Source: Brevibacterium yomogidense | Lineage (GTDB): Bacteria > Actinomycetota > Actinomycetes > Actinomycetales > Brevibacteriaceae | Direction of reading: 5' to 3' | NCBI RefSeq assembly: GCF_016107685.1 | Contig: NZ_JABASY010000002.1 | Location: forward strand, 620,001-684,000 | Length of the DNA: 64,000 bases | Part shown: one piece after another, positions 50,413-58,923 of the stretch | Layout: every line of letters starts with the position of its first letter | How positions within the stretch are numbered: the stretch's first letter is position 1 | Program-made: the position numbers and the translations under genes | The notes under the pieces: generated by a model | The model's database searches: none | What the model saw: only the letters and a program-made list of their open reading frames with translations | Told to the model about the DNA's origin: nothing

Positions 50413-50787
50413 ATGACCAGCATGCGCGAGCCCATCGAGCCCGACGACGTCTACGAATCCGTCGAATGGACCACCGGCAGAAGGCTGCGGCGTGCTGCCG
50501 ACACCGTTGCGCGCACCGCTGGCACCGCGTCCCGCACGGCGATCACCGCAGCCCAGACAGCACGTCACTATGCTGGCAACGCGGCACGCGTCGCACGCAC
50601 CGGCGCCACGAAGGCCGCCGCGCCCGGGGGAGCGGTCGACTGGACCGAAGAGCGTCTCACGCGCGTCCTCGGCGACGTGTCGGAGCGCGTGCCCGGGCGG
50701 GGGGAGCGGACTGACCGCGCCTTCAGCACGGCACAGTCGACTGTCACCGTCGGCGCGCGTCGCGCGCGCCGGCTTCTTCGCGGCTGA
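50413..50787 (+). CDS. Uncharacterised basic, Ala/Arg/Thr-rich protein
   Basis: The 124-residue protein is not recognised. After an acidic start (MREPIEPDDVYESVEW) it has runs of Arg-Ala-Ala-Asp-Thr and Ala-Arg-Thr-Ala that could form one long amphipathic or coiled helix (about 22-70), and it ends with Arg-rich GARRARRLLRG. Third positions are mostly G/C, which supports coding. It lies between rbpA and another orphan ORF, with no close SD; DNA or nucleoid binding would be speculation. Confidence 0.6.
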   Translation: MTSMREPIEPDDVYESVEWTTGRRLRRAADTVARTAGTASRTAITAAQTARHYAGNAARVARTGATKAAAPGGAVDWTEERLTRVLGDVSERVPGRGERTDRAFSTAQSTVTVGARRARRLLRG

Positions 50788-50812
50788 CCCGCGGACTCTC
50801 GCTCATGCGCAG

Positions 50813-51181
50813 ATGACGCGGGACCTCGCGGGCGTGACCGCGCTCGCGGGCGTGATCACGTCGGTGGCGCTGCGCACGTCCGAAGAAGTGCAGGACGTGA
50901 CCGGCGCCCTCTCCGCGGGGCGGATCGTGCGCGGGTATCCGATGCCCGGGACGGTGTTCGTCACCTCCGCCTCCGACCTGCGCTGGATGAAGCAGCTCTG
51001 CGCTTCACCGGCAATCCGGGCCGCACAGAAGCGGCGTCCCGCGCTGGGTCTCGACGACACCCATGTCACACGGGCACAGGGCGTCCTGATCTCCCTCACC
51101 TGCGAACGCTCCCAGCCCGGCGGGGGGACGGGTGTCCCCCGAGCGGAGCTCTTCGACGCGTTCCCCTACACTTCGCTCTGA
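50813..51181 (+). CDS. Uncharacterised 122-residue protein
   Basis: Not recognised. The frame has over 90 percent G/C third positions by eye, which the opposite-strand frame lacks. The sequence has a hydrophobic N-terminal stretch (LAGVTALAGVITSVAL), a middle RGYPMPGTVFVTSASDLRWMKQL and a Pro/Gly-rich end. The start is uncertain: the frame is open upstream into the previous gene, and ADPRTLAHAQ before the ATG could be part of a longer or frameshifted product. It ends 46 bp before the UvrA-like gene. Confidence 0.5.
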   Translation: MTRDLAGVTALAGVITSVALRTSEEVQDVTGALSAGRIVRGYPMPGTVFVTSASDLRWMKQLCASPAIRAAQKRRPALGLDDTHVTRAQGVLISLTCERSQPGGGTGVPRAELFDAFPYTSL

Positions 51182-51227
51182 AACCGGAGCGCCCCCGCCC
51201 CGCCCCCTCCCGATCAGGAGCATCGAC

Positions 51228-53603
51228 GTGACAGCAGCGATCACCCCCGCGGATTCCCACGATCGCATCCGCGTGCACGGCGCGCGTGAGAACAACCTCC
51301 GGGATGTCTCCCTCGATCTTCCGAAGCGGCGTCTGACAGTCTTCACGGGCGTGTCCGGTTCGGGGAAGAGCTCACTGGTCTTCGGGACGATCGCGGCGGA
51401 GTCCCAGAGGCTCATCAACGAGACGTACCCCGCGTTCGTCCAGGGGTTCATGCCCTCGCTGGGCCGACCGGACGTCGACGTCCTCGAAGGACTCACCACC
51501 GCGATCATCGTCGACCAGGAGCGGATGGGCTCGAACCCTCGCTCCACCGTCGGCACCGCGACGGATGCCAACGCGATGCTGCGGATCCTCTTCTCCCGGA
51601 TCGCGCATCCCCACATCGGCGGGCCGCAGGCGTACTCGTTCAATGTGGCGTCCGTCTCCGGTGCCGGCGCGGTGAGCATCGAGCAGCCGGACGGTTCGAC
51701 GAAGCGCGAAAGACGGGAGTTCGCGATCGTCGGGGGCATGTGCCCCCGCTGCGAGGGAACCGGCACGATCCACGACGTGGACCTGACCGCACTCTTCGAC
51801 GACTCCCTGTCCCTGGACGACGGTGCCATCACGATCCCCGGCTACAAGGCTGGCGGCTGGATGGTGAAGTTCTACTCGGAGTCCGGCCTGATCCCGGCGG
51901 ATCGGCCGATCCGGGAGTTCACCGAGCAGCAGATGGGCGACTTCCTCTGGAAAGAGCCCACGAAGATGAAGTTCCGGGGGATCAATTCGACGTATGAGGG
52001 GCTGGTCCCGCGGATCCGGAAGTCGATGCTCAGCAAGGATCGTGAGTCGATGCAGCCCCACATCCGCGCGTTCGTCGACCGCGCGTTCACCTACGTCCCG
52101 TGCGCCGACTGCGGCGGCACCCGCCTGAGCGAGGCGACCCGCTCCTCGCGCGTCGACGGGATGTCCATCGCGGAGGCCTGCTCCCAGGAGATCGCGGCGC
52201 TCGCGGAGTGGGTCCGCAGGCTCGACGAGCCGTCCGTCGCGCCCCTGCTCAGCGGCCTCACTGAACTCCTCGACTCCCTCGTCCGGCTGGGTCTGGGGTA
52301 CCTGTCGCTGGAGCGCGCCTCCGGGTCCCTGTCCGGGGGAGAGGCGCAGCGGATCAAGATGGTCCGCCAGCTGGGCTCACCGCTCACGGACGTCACCTAC
52401 GTGTTCGACGAGCCGACCACGGGCCTGCACCCGCACGACATCTCCCGCATGAATGAACTGCTCCTCCAGCTGCGGGACAAGGGCAACACCGTCCTCGTCG
52501 TCGAGCACAAGCCTGAGACGATCGTGATCGCGGACCACGTCGTCGATCTGGGTCCGGGACCGGGGGCCGCCGGCGGGCAGGTCGTGTTCGAGGGGAGCGT
52601 CGAGAACCTCGCGGGGGCGGACACACCCACAGGACGGCACCTGCACGACCGGGTCACGCTGAAGCCGGAGGTGCGGACCGCCTCAGGCGCGATCGAGATC
52701 CGCGGTGCGGATCTGCACAACCTGGCCGGCGTGGACGTCGACGTGCCCGCCGGCGTACTCACGGTTGTGACGGGGGTCGCCGGGTCCGGCAAGAGCTCGC
52801 TCATCCACGGCTCGATGGCAGGACGTGACGGCGTGGTCATCGTCGACCAGTCGGCGATCCGCGGATCGCGCAGGAGCAACCCCGCGACCTACACGGGACT
52901 GCTCGAACCCATCCGGAAGGCGTTTGCGAAGGCGAACGGCGTGAAGCCCGCGCTGTTCAGCCCCAATTCCGACGGCGCCTGCCCCACCTGCAAGGGGGCC
53001 GGGGTCATCTACTCCGACATCCCGACTATGGCGGGCGTGTCCGTCCCGTGCGAGAGCTGCCAGGGCCGCCGCTTCCAGGACGAGGTCCTCGAGCACACGC
53101 TGGGAGGCAGGGACATCGCCGAGGTGCTGCGCATGTCCGCTGCCGCGGCCCACCGGTTCTTCTCCGAAGGCGAGGCCCGGGTCCCGGCGGCCGCGAAGAT
53201 CCTCGGCCGTCTCGTGGATGTCGGGCTGGGGTACGTGACGATCGGGCAGCCGCTCACCACACTGTCAGGCGGAGAGCGTCAGCGGCTCAAGCTGGCCGTG
53301 CGCATGGCCGGCGACGGTGAGGTCTACGTGCTCGACGAGCCGACCACGGGCCTGCACCTGCAGGACGTCGAGGCGATGCTCGCGATGCTCGACCGCCTGG
53401 TCGATGCGGGCAAGTCCGTCATCGTCATCGAGCACCATCAGGCCGTCATGAGCCACGCGGACTGGATCATCGACATGGGGCCCGGTGCGGGTCATGAAGG
53501 CGGGCACGTCGTGTTCGAGGGCACGCCGGCGGAACTCGTGGGCCGTGCACGCGCGGGGGAGTCGACGCTCACCGGGGAGCACCTCGCCGCGTACGTCGAC
53601 TGA
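51228..53603 (+). CDS. UvrA-like ABC-class ATPase (short, drug-resistance type)
   Basis: The 791-residue twin-ATPase resembles UvrA but is about 150 residues shorter than canonical UvrA. Both Walker A motifs (TGVSGSGKSSLVFG and TGVAGSGKSSLIHG), both signatures (GSLSGGEAQRIKM and TTLSGGERQRLKL) and both DEPTTGLH loops are present. Zinc-type pairs CPRCEGTG, CADCGG, CPTCKGAG and CESCQGRRF are retained. Short UvrA2/DrrC-type proteins bind DNA and often protect against DNA-binding drugs. GTG 51228 follows AGGAGCATCGAC. Confidence 0.9.
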   Translation: MTAAITPADSHDRIRVHGARENNLRDVSLDLPKRRLTVFTGVSGSGKSSLVFGTIAAESQRLINETYPAFVQGFMPSLGRPDVDVLEGLTTAIIVDQERMGSNPRSTVGTATDANAMLRILFSRIAHPHIGGPQAYSFNVASVSGAGAVSIEQPDGSTKRERREFAIVGGMCPRCEGTGTIHDVDLTALFDDSLSLDDGAITIPGYKAGGWMVKFYSESGLIPADRPIREFTEQQMGDFLWKEPTKMKFRGINSTYEGLVPRIRKSMLSKDRESMQPHIRAFVDRAFTYVPCADCGGTRLSEATRSSRVDGMSIAEACSQEIAALAEWVRRLDEPSVAPLLSGLTELLDSLVRLGLGYLSLERASGSLSGGEAQRIKMVRQLGSPLTDVTYVFDEPTTGLHPHDISRMNELLLQLRDKGNTVLVVEHKPETIVIADHVVDLGPGPGAAGGQVVFEGSVENLAGADTPTGRHLHDRVTLKPEVRTASGAIEIRGADLHNLAGVDVDVPAGVLTVVTGVAGSGKSSLIHGSMAGRDGVVIVDQSAIRGSRRSNPATYTGLLEPIRKAFAKANGVKPALFSPNSDGACPTCKGAGVIYSDIPTMAGVSVPCESCQGRRFQDEVLEHTLGGRDIAEVLRMSAAAAHRFFSEGEARVPAAAKILGRLVDVGLGYVTIGQPLTTLSGGERQRLKLAVRMAGDGEVYVLDEPTTGLHLQDVEAMLAMLDRLVDAGKSVIVIEHHQAVMSHADWIIDMGPGAGHEGGHVVFEGTPAELVGRARAGESTLTGEHLAAYVD

Positions 53604-53610
53604 CGCCCGC

Positions 53611-53631
53611 AGGTGTCTCCTAGGTGTCTCC
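53611..53631. repeat. Tandem AGGTGTCTCC direct repeat upstream of rpf
   Basis: AGGTGTCTCC occurs at 53611-53620 and 53622-53631, an 11-bp period that puts both copies on one face of the helix. It lies just after the UvrA-like stop and could be a regulator site. Confidence 0.5.
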
Positions 53632-53675
53632 GCGCTCGCCGGGGACGCGGGATCAGCGCGGTCAGGTCGCACTGA

Positions 53676-54320
<645 letters not shown>

Positions 54321-54366
54321 TTCGCACGTGAACTGCCGCGCCGGGCTCTTCGCGCGGTGAGGATCG

Positions 54367-54402
54367 ATCGGCGGTCGTGGGAGGACTCCCACGGCCGCCG
54401 AT
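54367..54402 (+). terminator. Terminator after rpf
   Basis: A 16-bp stem with one G-U pair runs from 54367-54382 to 54387-54402, built on CGGCGGTCGTGGGA and TCCCACGGCCGCCG. TCGTCT follows; there is no real U-run. Confidence 0.65.
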
Positions 54403-54419
54403 TCGTCTGCGCGAGACCA

Positions 54420-54448
54420 TTTTGAACGTGTTCAAAACAAGCTAGGGT
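54420..54448 (+). promoter_or_regulatory. TetR operator palindrome and leaderless promoter
   Basis: TTTTGAAC (54420-54427) and GTTCAAAA (54430-54437) are a perfect inverted repeat with a 2-bp centre, strikingly AT-rich for this genome. TAGGGT (54443-54448) is a -10 ending 6 nt before the regulator ATG. The palindrome covers the -35 region, as expected for autorepression. Confidence 0.75.
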
Positions 54449-54454
54449 GGTGCC

Positions 54455-55234
54455 ATGGACACGCGATCACCCCTCACTCCGGCACCAGTCGGCGCTCCCG
54501 CGTCGAAGAGGGAGCGCACACGGGAACTCCTCGCCGACACCGCACTGCAGATGTTCCGCGAGCGGGGGTACGAGGCGACCACCATGCGCGCCATCGCTCA
54601 GGCGGCAGGTGTCTCCACGGGCAACGCGTACTACCACTTCGAGGGCAAGGAAGCCTTCGTCCAGGAGCTCTACCGGCGCATCCAGCGCGAGCACCTGATC
54701 CGCGTACGGGCAGGCGGTCCGCAGAGCAGGACGCTCGCAGAGAACCTCCGCGTCGTCCTGCACACCGGAGTCGCCGTCATGGCGCCCTACCATGCGTTCG
54801 GGGCGACGCTGCTCGGGACCGCACTGCGCACGGGTTCACCCTCGAGCCCGTTCTCCGCCTCGTCCGCAGAGGCCCGCACCGCAGCGGTGGGCCTCATGCG
54901 GGAGGCGGTCGCCCATTCCACGAACGCACCAGGAGGCCGTGTGGGGGAGAGGCTGCCGGAACTGCTCTGGCTCGCGTACATGGGGGTCACGCTCTTCTGG
55001 GTCCTCGACACCAGCCCCGACAGGCGCCGCACAGCGCTCCTCATCGACGGTCTCGCCCCTCTGATGGGCCGTCTCGTCGGGCTCACCCGCGTGCCCGGCG
55101 GTCGGAAGCTCGCGCACGACGCGATCGACCTTCTCGACCGCATCCACGCCGACCCCGTAGAGGCCACCGAACCCGCAGAACCGCCCGAACCGGAGCAGCC
55201 GGCGGAACCAGCCGAACCACAGGACCGCAGGTGA
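54455..55234 (+). CDS. TetR-family regulator (autoregulated)
   Basis: The 259-residue protein has the TetR HTH at about residues 38-62 (ATTMRAIAQAAGVSTGNAYYHF) and a C-terminal ligand domain. A Pro/Glu tail (about 235-257) of repeated PAEP units ends it. It leads an operon with the epimerase-like gene 11 bp downstream. The AT-rich palindrome over its promoter is the obvious binding site. Inducer unknown. Confidence 0.9.
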   Translation: MDTRSPLTPAPVGAPASKRERTRELLADTALQMFRERGYEATTMRAIAQAAGVSTGNAYYHFEGKEAFVQELYRRIQREHLIRVRAGGPQSRTLAENLRVVLHTGVAVMAPYHAFGATLLGTALRTGSPSSPFSASSAEARTAAVGLMREAVAHSTNAPGGRVGERLPELLWLAYMGVTLFWVLDTSPDRRRTALLIDGLAPLMGRLVGLTRVPGGRKLAHDAIDLLDRIHADPVEATEPAEPPEPEQPAEPAEPQDRR

Positions 55235-55245
55235 AGGAGAACGGA

Positions 55246-56172
55246 ATGACCTCGCAGACGGTCGTACTCGCCGGCGCGAGCGGGTTCATCGGCACTCATC
55301 TGGTGCGCCGCTTCGTCCAGGACGGCTACCGCGTCCTCACGATCGGACGGGGGAGCGGCGCCGATGCGGGGTGGGGAGGGGACCTCGGCGGCGTGCTCGC
55401 AGGCGCGGACGCTCTCATCAACCTGGCGGGACGATCCGTGAGCTGCCGCTACACGAAGAGGACTGCGGATGAGATCTTCCGGTCGAGGACAGAGACCACG
55501 CGCGCACTGGGTCGGGCGCTTGCAGAGTGCAGCGACCCGCCCGTGTGGCTCAACGCGAGCACCGGCACGATCTACCGCGACGCCCGCGACCGCCCGCAGG
55601 ACGAGGAGACGGGAGAGCTTGGCACCGGATTCTCCGTCGCGGTGGCGCGCGCCTGGGAGAACGAGCTGTGGGACGCCCCGGTCGACGTGCGGAAGGTCGC
55701 ACTCCGGATGTCCATCGTGCTGGGCGCCGGGGGAGCCCTCAACCCGAACATCAACCTCGCACGGCTGGGGCTCGGAGGGCGCCAGGGGGACGGTGCTCAG
55801 ATCATGTCGTGGATCCACGTCGAGGACGTGTACCGCGCGGTCCGGCACGTGCTCGCACGGGATACGCTCACGGGTCCGATCAACCTCGCGACTCCGCAGC
55901 CGGTGACGAACGACACCTTCATGCGCGAAGTGCGCGCGCACCTGGGCGGCGGGGTCGGCACCCGCATCGGCGTTCCGCTGCCGGCATGGTCGCTGGAGGC
56001 GGGCGCACGCATCATCCGCACCGAAGCGGAGCTGGTGCTCAAGAGCCGGTGGGTGGAACCGCGGAAGCTCCTGGACAGCGGATTCGCGTATCTGCACCCC
56101 TCCATCGGTCGGACGCTGTCTCAGATCAGCGAGCGGACACGAGCCGGTCTGGTGCCCGTGCAGCTGGGATGA
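55246..56172 (+). CDS. NAD-dependent epimerase, TIGR01777/DUF1731 family
   Basis: The 308-residue SDR-like protein has the Rossmann motif VVLAGASGFIGTHLVRRF, GADALINLAGRSVSCRYTKRT and a C-terminal DUF1731 segment (LKSRWVEPRKLLDSGFAYLHPSI). SWIHVEDVYRAVRHVL is a typical SDR motif. The usual YxxxK is not clear, and SR-to-STGTIYRD stands near its place, so activity is uncertain. ATG 55246 follows AAGGAGAACGGA. It probably acts under the TetR upstream. Confidence 0.87.
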   Translation: MTSQTVVLAGASGFIGTHLVRRFVQDGYRVLTIGRGSGADAGWGGDLGGVLAGADALINLAGRSVSCRYTKRTADEIFRSRTETTRALGRALAECSDPPVWLNASTGTIYRDARDRPQDEETGELGTGFSVAVARAWENELWDAPVDVRKVALRMSIVLGAGGALNPNINLARLGLGGRQGDGAQIMSWIHVEDVYRAVRHVLARDTLTGPINLATPQPVTNDTFMREVRAHLGGGVGTRIGVPLPAWSLEAGARIIRTEAELVLKSRWVEPRKLLDSGFAYLHPSIGRTLSQISERTRAGLVPVQLG

Positions 56173-56190
56173 GGCGTGCAGCTGGGATGA
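56157..56190 (+). repeat. 16-bp tandem duplication at the epimerase stop codon
   Basis: CGTGCAGCTGGGATGA occurs at 56157-56172, where it encodes the last residues and TGA, and again at 56175-56190, an 18-bp period. It looks like a recent slippage or duplication event; the second copy is non-coding. Confidence 0.7.
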
Positions 56191-56350
56191 CGCGACGGCC
56201 GCTGCGGACTCGAGGCGCATCCCATCCGCACATCCCCGAACCGCGCCGCACGCGTCGCGCCGATAATCTACATTATGTTAAGTACATCCATGACGGCCGC
56301 GCGCCATTCACCCTCACGAGCACTGCACCCCTTTCGCGCGCCCCACCACG
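56191..56350. other. Convergent intergenic space with an AT-rich patch
   Basis: This gap holds no gene. A 31-bp AT-rich patch at 56262-56292 contains the palindrome ACATTATGT (56270-56278). Both flanking genes end towards it, so it is not an obvious promoter for either. Confidence 0.4.
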
Positions 56351-57283
56351 CTACAAGAGCACCGACGCCCCCACGAGGAGCACGACCGGCAGGGTGACGA
56401 ACGACGCCGCCGTCTGGAATGCGATGAGCGCAGCCATGAGTGACGCGTCGCCGCCCAGCTGCCGGGCCAGCACGTAGGACGTGCTCGCCGTCCCGATCGA
56501 CTGGAAGATCAGCGCGACGACCGCCACAGGTCCGCTGACCCCCATGAGCACCAGCCCACCCAGCGTGAGGGCAGGCAGCACGAGGAGCTTCACGACAGAG
56601 GCGACCGCCAGGCCCACCGCATGTGTGCGCACCTCGATCCTCCGCAGCCCCGCCCCGACACACAGCAGTCCGATGGGAAGCGCCGCCGCGGCCAGCGGAT
56701 CGAGGACCGTCAGTGCGATCGTCGGAAGCTCGAACGGGAGCGCCCCCACCACCGCACCCAGAGCGCATGCGAGGACGAGGGGGTTGAGGACGATCTTCCC
56801 GATGAGCGCAAGCCACGACCCCTTGTCCACGAGGAAGACCTCGAAACCCAGGGTCGCGATGACATTCACGAGAGGGACGAGGACTGCGCCCACCACACCC
56901 GCGAGAGCTGCCCCCTCCCCTGGCGCCAGGCTCACGGCCAAGGACACCCCGACATAGGTGTTGAAGCGGACAGACCCCTGCAGGACGGAGGTGAAGGCGG
57001 AGGCCCGCGGCGCGACGACGCGGTGCAGCGCGAAGAGCGCGATGGTCACGAGGAGGGTCGGCACGACGACCGCCACCGCGACACGTCCCAGCGGGACGCC
57101 GGCCAAGTCGACTGTCGCGATGTTCGTGAAGAGAAGCGTCGGGAGCAGGACGAAGTACGCGAGACGCTCCGCACCTCCCCAGAAGTCCGGCGAGGAGAAG
57201 CCACGGAACCTCCGCAGGAGGACACCGAGCGCCAGAAGAGCGGCGATCGGCACAAGTGCCGCCGCGATCGCACTCGCAGACAT
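56351..57283 (-). CDS. AEC family transporter (auxin efflux carrier type)
   Basis: The 310-residue membrane protein has about ten helices in two five-helix halves. Helix-breaking pairs, LLPTLLFTNIAT in the first half and IFQSIGTASTSYVLARQLGGD in the second, are typical of the AEC/BASS fold. The family exports organic acids or amino acids; substrate unknown. The start follows GGGGGAGAGG on the minus strand. It is divergent from hsp20 across a 241-bp gap. Confidence 0.88.
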   Translation of the reverse strand: MSASAIAAALVPIAALLALGVLLRRFRGFSSPDFWGGAERLAYFVLLPTLLFTNIATVDLAGVPLGRVAVAVVVPTLLVTIALFALHRVVAPRASAFTSVLQGSVRFNTYVGVSLAVSLAPGEGAALAGVVGAVLVPLVNVIATLGFEVFLVDKGSWLALIGKIVLNPLVLACALGAVVGALPFELPTIALTVLDPLAAAALPIGLLCVGAGLRRIEVRTHAVGLAVASVVKLLVLPALTLGGLVLMGVSGPVAVVALIFQSIGTASTSYVLARQLGGDASLMAALIAFQTAASFVTLPVVLLVGASVLL

Positions 57284-57422
57284 AGACCTCTCCCCCGTCG
57301 TCGCGTCGAGTCGCCGTATGACGACCCCCCTCGTTTTATCATGCGTTCGATCAAGGGCGCCTGCCTGACCCCAGCCCTGCCCTGTGGGCAGGAGATCTCT
57401 TCCCTCTGCACGGGAATAGCGC

Positions 57423-57446
57423 TAGAGTTGAGTGTGTTGGACTCAA
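57423..57446 (+). promoter_or_regulatory. HAIR operator (HspR site) and promoter of hsp20
   Basis: TTGAGT (57428-57433) and ACTCAA (57441-57446), spaced by 7 bp, match the HspR-associated inverted repeat CTTGAGT-N7-ACTCAAG except for the outermost pair. TAGAGT (57423-57428) just before it is a -10, so the site covers the start of transcription. The rest of the 57284-57524 gap shows nothing else definite. Confidence 0.8.
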
Positions 57447-57524
57447 TGTAACGGGCGCTGTCCCGCTCAAGACCAGAGCAGGCCCCGCCTGTGCCACAGC
57501 ACGTCGAATGAAAGGAAATGCATC

Positions 57525-58022
57525 ATGACCGGAACCGCTTTCAACCCGATCCGCGACATCGACCGCTTCTTCTCCGAAGTCACGCGCACACCGAATTCGG
57601 TGGGTCTGCCGATGGATCTCTACCGCAACGGCGACACCTTCGTCGCGCGCATCGACATGCCCGGAGTCGATCCTGCGAGCATCGACGTGGACATCGAGGA
57701 CCGCACCCTCACCGTCCGAGCCGAACGCAGTGCCGCTCTGCCTGATGCAGACGTCAAGTGGCTCACCCGGGAACGCCCCACGGGCACGTTCGCACGTCAG
57801 CTCACGCTGGGCAATCGCGTTGCCGTCGCAGAGATCAGCGCGGACTACGCAGACGGTGTCCTCACCCTCACGATCCCCGTGGCGGAAGAGGCGAAGCCCC
57901 GGAAGATCTCCGTCGCACACACGTCGAACAGTGGGGCTGCGGGGAACATCATCGCTTCTGAGGCAGCCTCCGGCTCGAGCGCGGACGCCCCTGCTGGCGA
58001 CTCTCCCGCGACGGAGGGCTGA
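57525..58022 (+). CDS. Hsp20/alpha-crystallin family small heat-shock protein
   Basis: The 165-residue chaperone has the alpha-crystallin domain at about residues 25-125 (MDLYRNGDTFVARIDMPGVDPASIDVDIEDRTLTVRAER to ADGVLTLTIPVAEEAKPRKI, including the AxGVLxLxIP motif). A disordered Ser/Ala/Gly tail ends it. It would hold unfolding proteins during heat stress. ATG follows AAAGGAAATGCATC. The HAIR site upstream implies HspR repression. Confidence 0.95.
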   Translation: MTGTAFNPIRDIDRFFSEVTRTPNSVGLPMDLYRNGDTFVARIDMPGVDPASIDVDIEDRTLTVRAERSAALPDADVKWLTRERPTGTFARQLTLGNRVAVAEISADYADGVLTLTIPVAEEAKPRKISVAHTSNSGAAGNIIASEAASGSSADAPAGDSPATEG

Positions 58023-58057
58023 GGCTCCTCCCGCGATTCCGGACGAGGGGTCTCACC

Positions 58058-58095
58058 GAGGGCGGTCGGATGCACACGCGCATCCGACCGCCCTC
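58058..58095. terminator. Bidirectional terminator between hsp20 and the methyltransferase
   Basis: GAGGGCGGTCGGATGC (58058-58073) and GCATCCGACCGCCCTC (58080-58095) form a perfect 16-bp stem around ACACGC. The flanking genes converge. Confidence 0.8.
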
Positions 58096-58113
58096 CGCTG
58101 TGCGGGCACTCCG

Positions 58114-58923
58114 TCAGCGCAGCCGCGGCCTGAGGTACCCGAGGCACAGGTACGGGAGCGTGAACACGTCTCCCCCGCTGTGGTCACCGACGTCTGCGGC
58201 GAGGGACCGTCCTTCCGCTGCAAGGAACGTCCGGATGTTGCCCTCGACCCGCCTGCGGATACGCTCACTGCTGCGCAGCCAGTACGATCGGGTCGACGCC
58301 AGCGCGACGACATCGTCGACCGTCACGGTCGTCGAGAAGGGGAACTGTGCTGAGGTCGGCGGCCCGAAGCCCTCCAGGTGCGGTCTCCATGCCGGGCGGT
58401 AGACGTCACCGGCATGCATGATCCGTGCGAGGCGCAGCACCCATTCGAGGCGCACGTCCAACTGGTTCAGGACCACGACGACCGCACCGTCCACGGTGAG
58501 GACCCGCCGGAATTCCGCCGAGGCGGGCGCGGGGTCGATCCAGTGCCAGGCCTGTGCCACTGTCACGAGGTCGACGCTCCCCTCGTCGAGCGGCAGCGAC
58601 TCCGCCGTTCCGAGGAGTACGGGTTCCGGATGGAATGCAAGCAGGTCCGTGTCGGGATCGACGCCGACCACCGACCAACCACGCCGTGTCATCCCCTCAC
58701 CGAAGATGCCGGTGCCTGCCCCCACATCAGCGACTCGGCCGGGCTCCGGGTGCACCTCCTGGATCCATCCGTACAGCTCGTCCGGGTACCGGGGCCTCAC
58801 CCGGTCGTACACCGAGGCCGCTTCTCCGAATCGGGTCCCGGCCCCGTCGCGGTCGCGACCCGCACGGGCCGGACCGACCGCCCGCTGGCCGGTCCTCCCC
58901 CACGCGTCGGTCGTGCCGGTCAC
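58114..58923 (-). CDS. Class I SAM-dependent methyltransferase
   Basis: The 269-residue protein has FGEAASVYDRVRPRYP near residue 32, SAM motif I VADVGAGTGIFGEGM, acidic VVGVDPD, and AQAWHWIDPAPASAEFRRVL, all typical of the UbiE/COQ5-like group often found as uncharacterised methyltransferases in actinobacteria. Substrate unknown. It overlaps the upstream dehydrogenase gene by 4 bp (ATGA), so the two are translated together. Confidence 0.87.
   Translation of the reverse strand: MTGTTDAWGRTGQRAVGPARAGRDRDGAGTRFGEAASVYDRVRPRYPDELYGWIQEVHPEPGRVADVGAGTGIFGEGMTRRGWSVVGVDPDTDLLAFHPEPVLLGTAESLPLDEGSVDLVTVAQAWHWIDPAPASAEFRRVLTVDGAVVVVLNQLDVRLEWVLRLARIMHAGDVYRPAWRPHLEGFGPPTSAQFPFSTTVTVDDVVALASTRSYWLRSSERIRRRVEGNIRTFLAAEGRSLAADVGDHSGGDVFTLPYLCLGYLRPRLR

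Noticed and set aside
50803..51099. Minus-strand 98-codon frame opposite the second orphan ORF
   Set aside because: Third-position G/C is clearly lower than in the plus-strand frame, which reads as the coding one.
56268..56816. Minus-strand 182-codon frame across the AEC gene end
   Set aside because: It is in another frame of the AEC transporter gene, Arg/Gly-rich and without a start signal.
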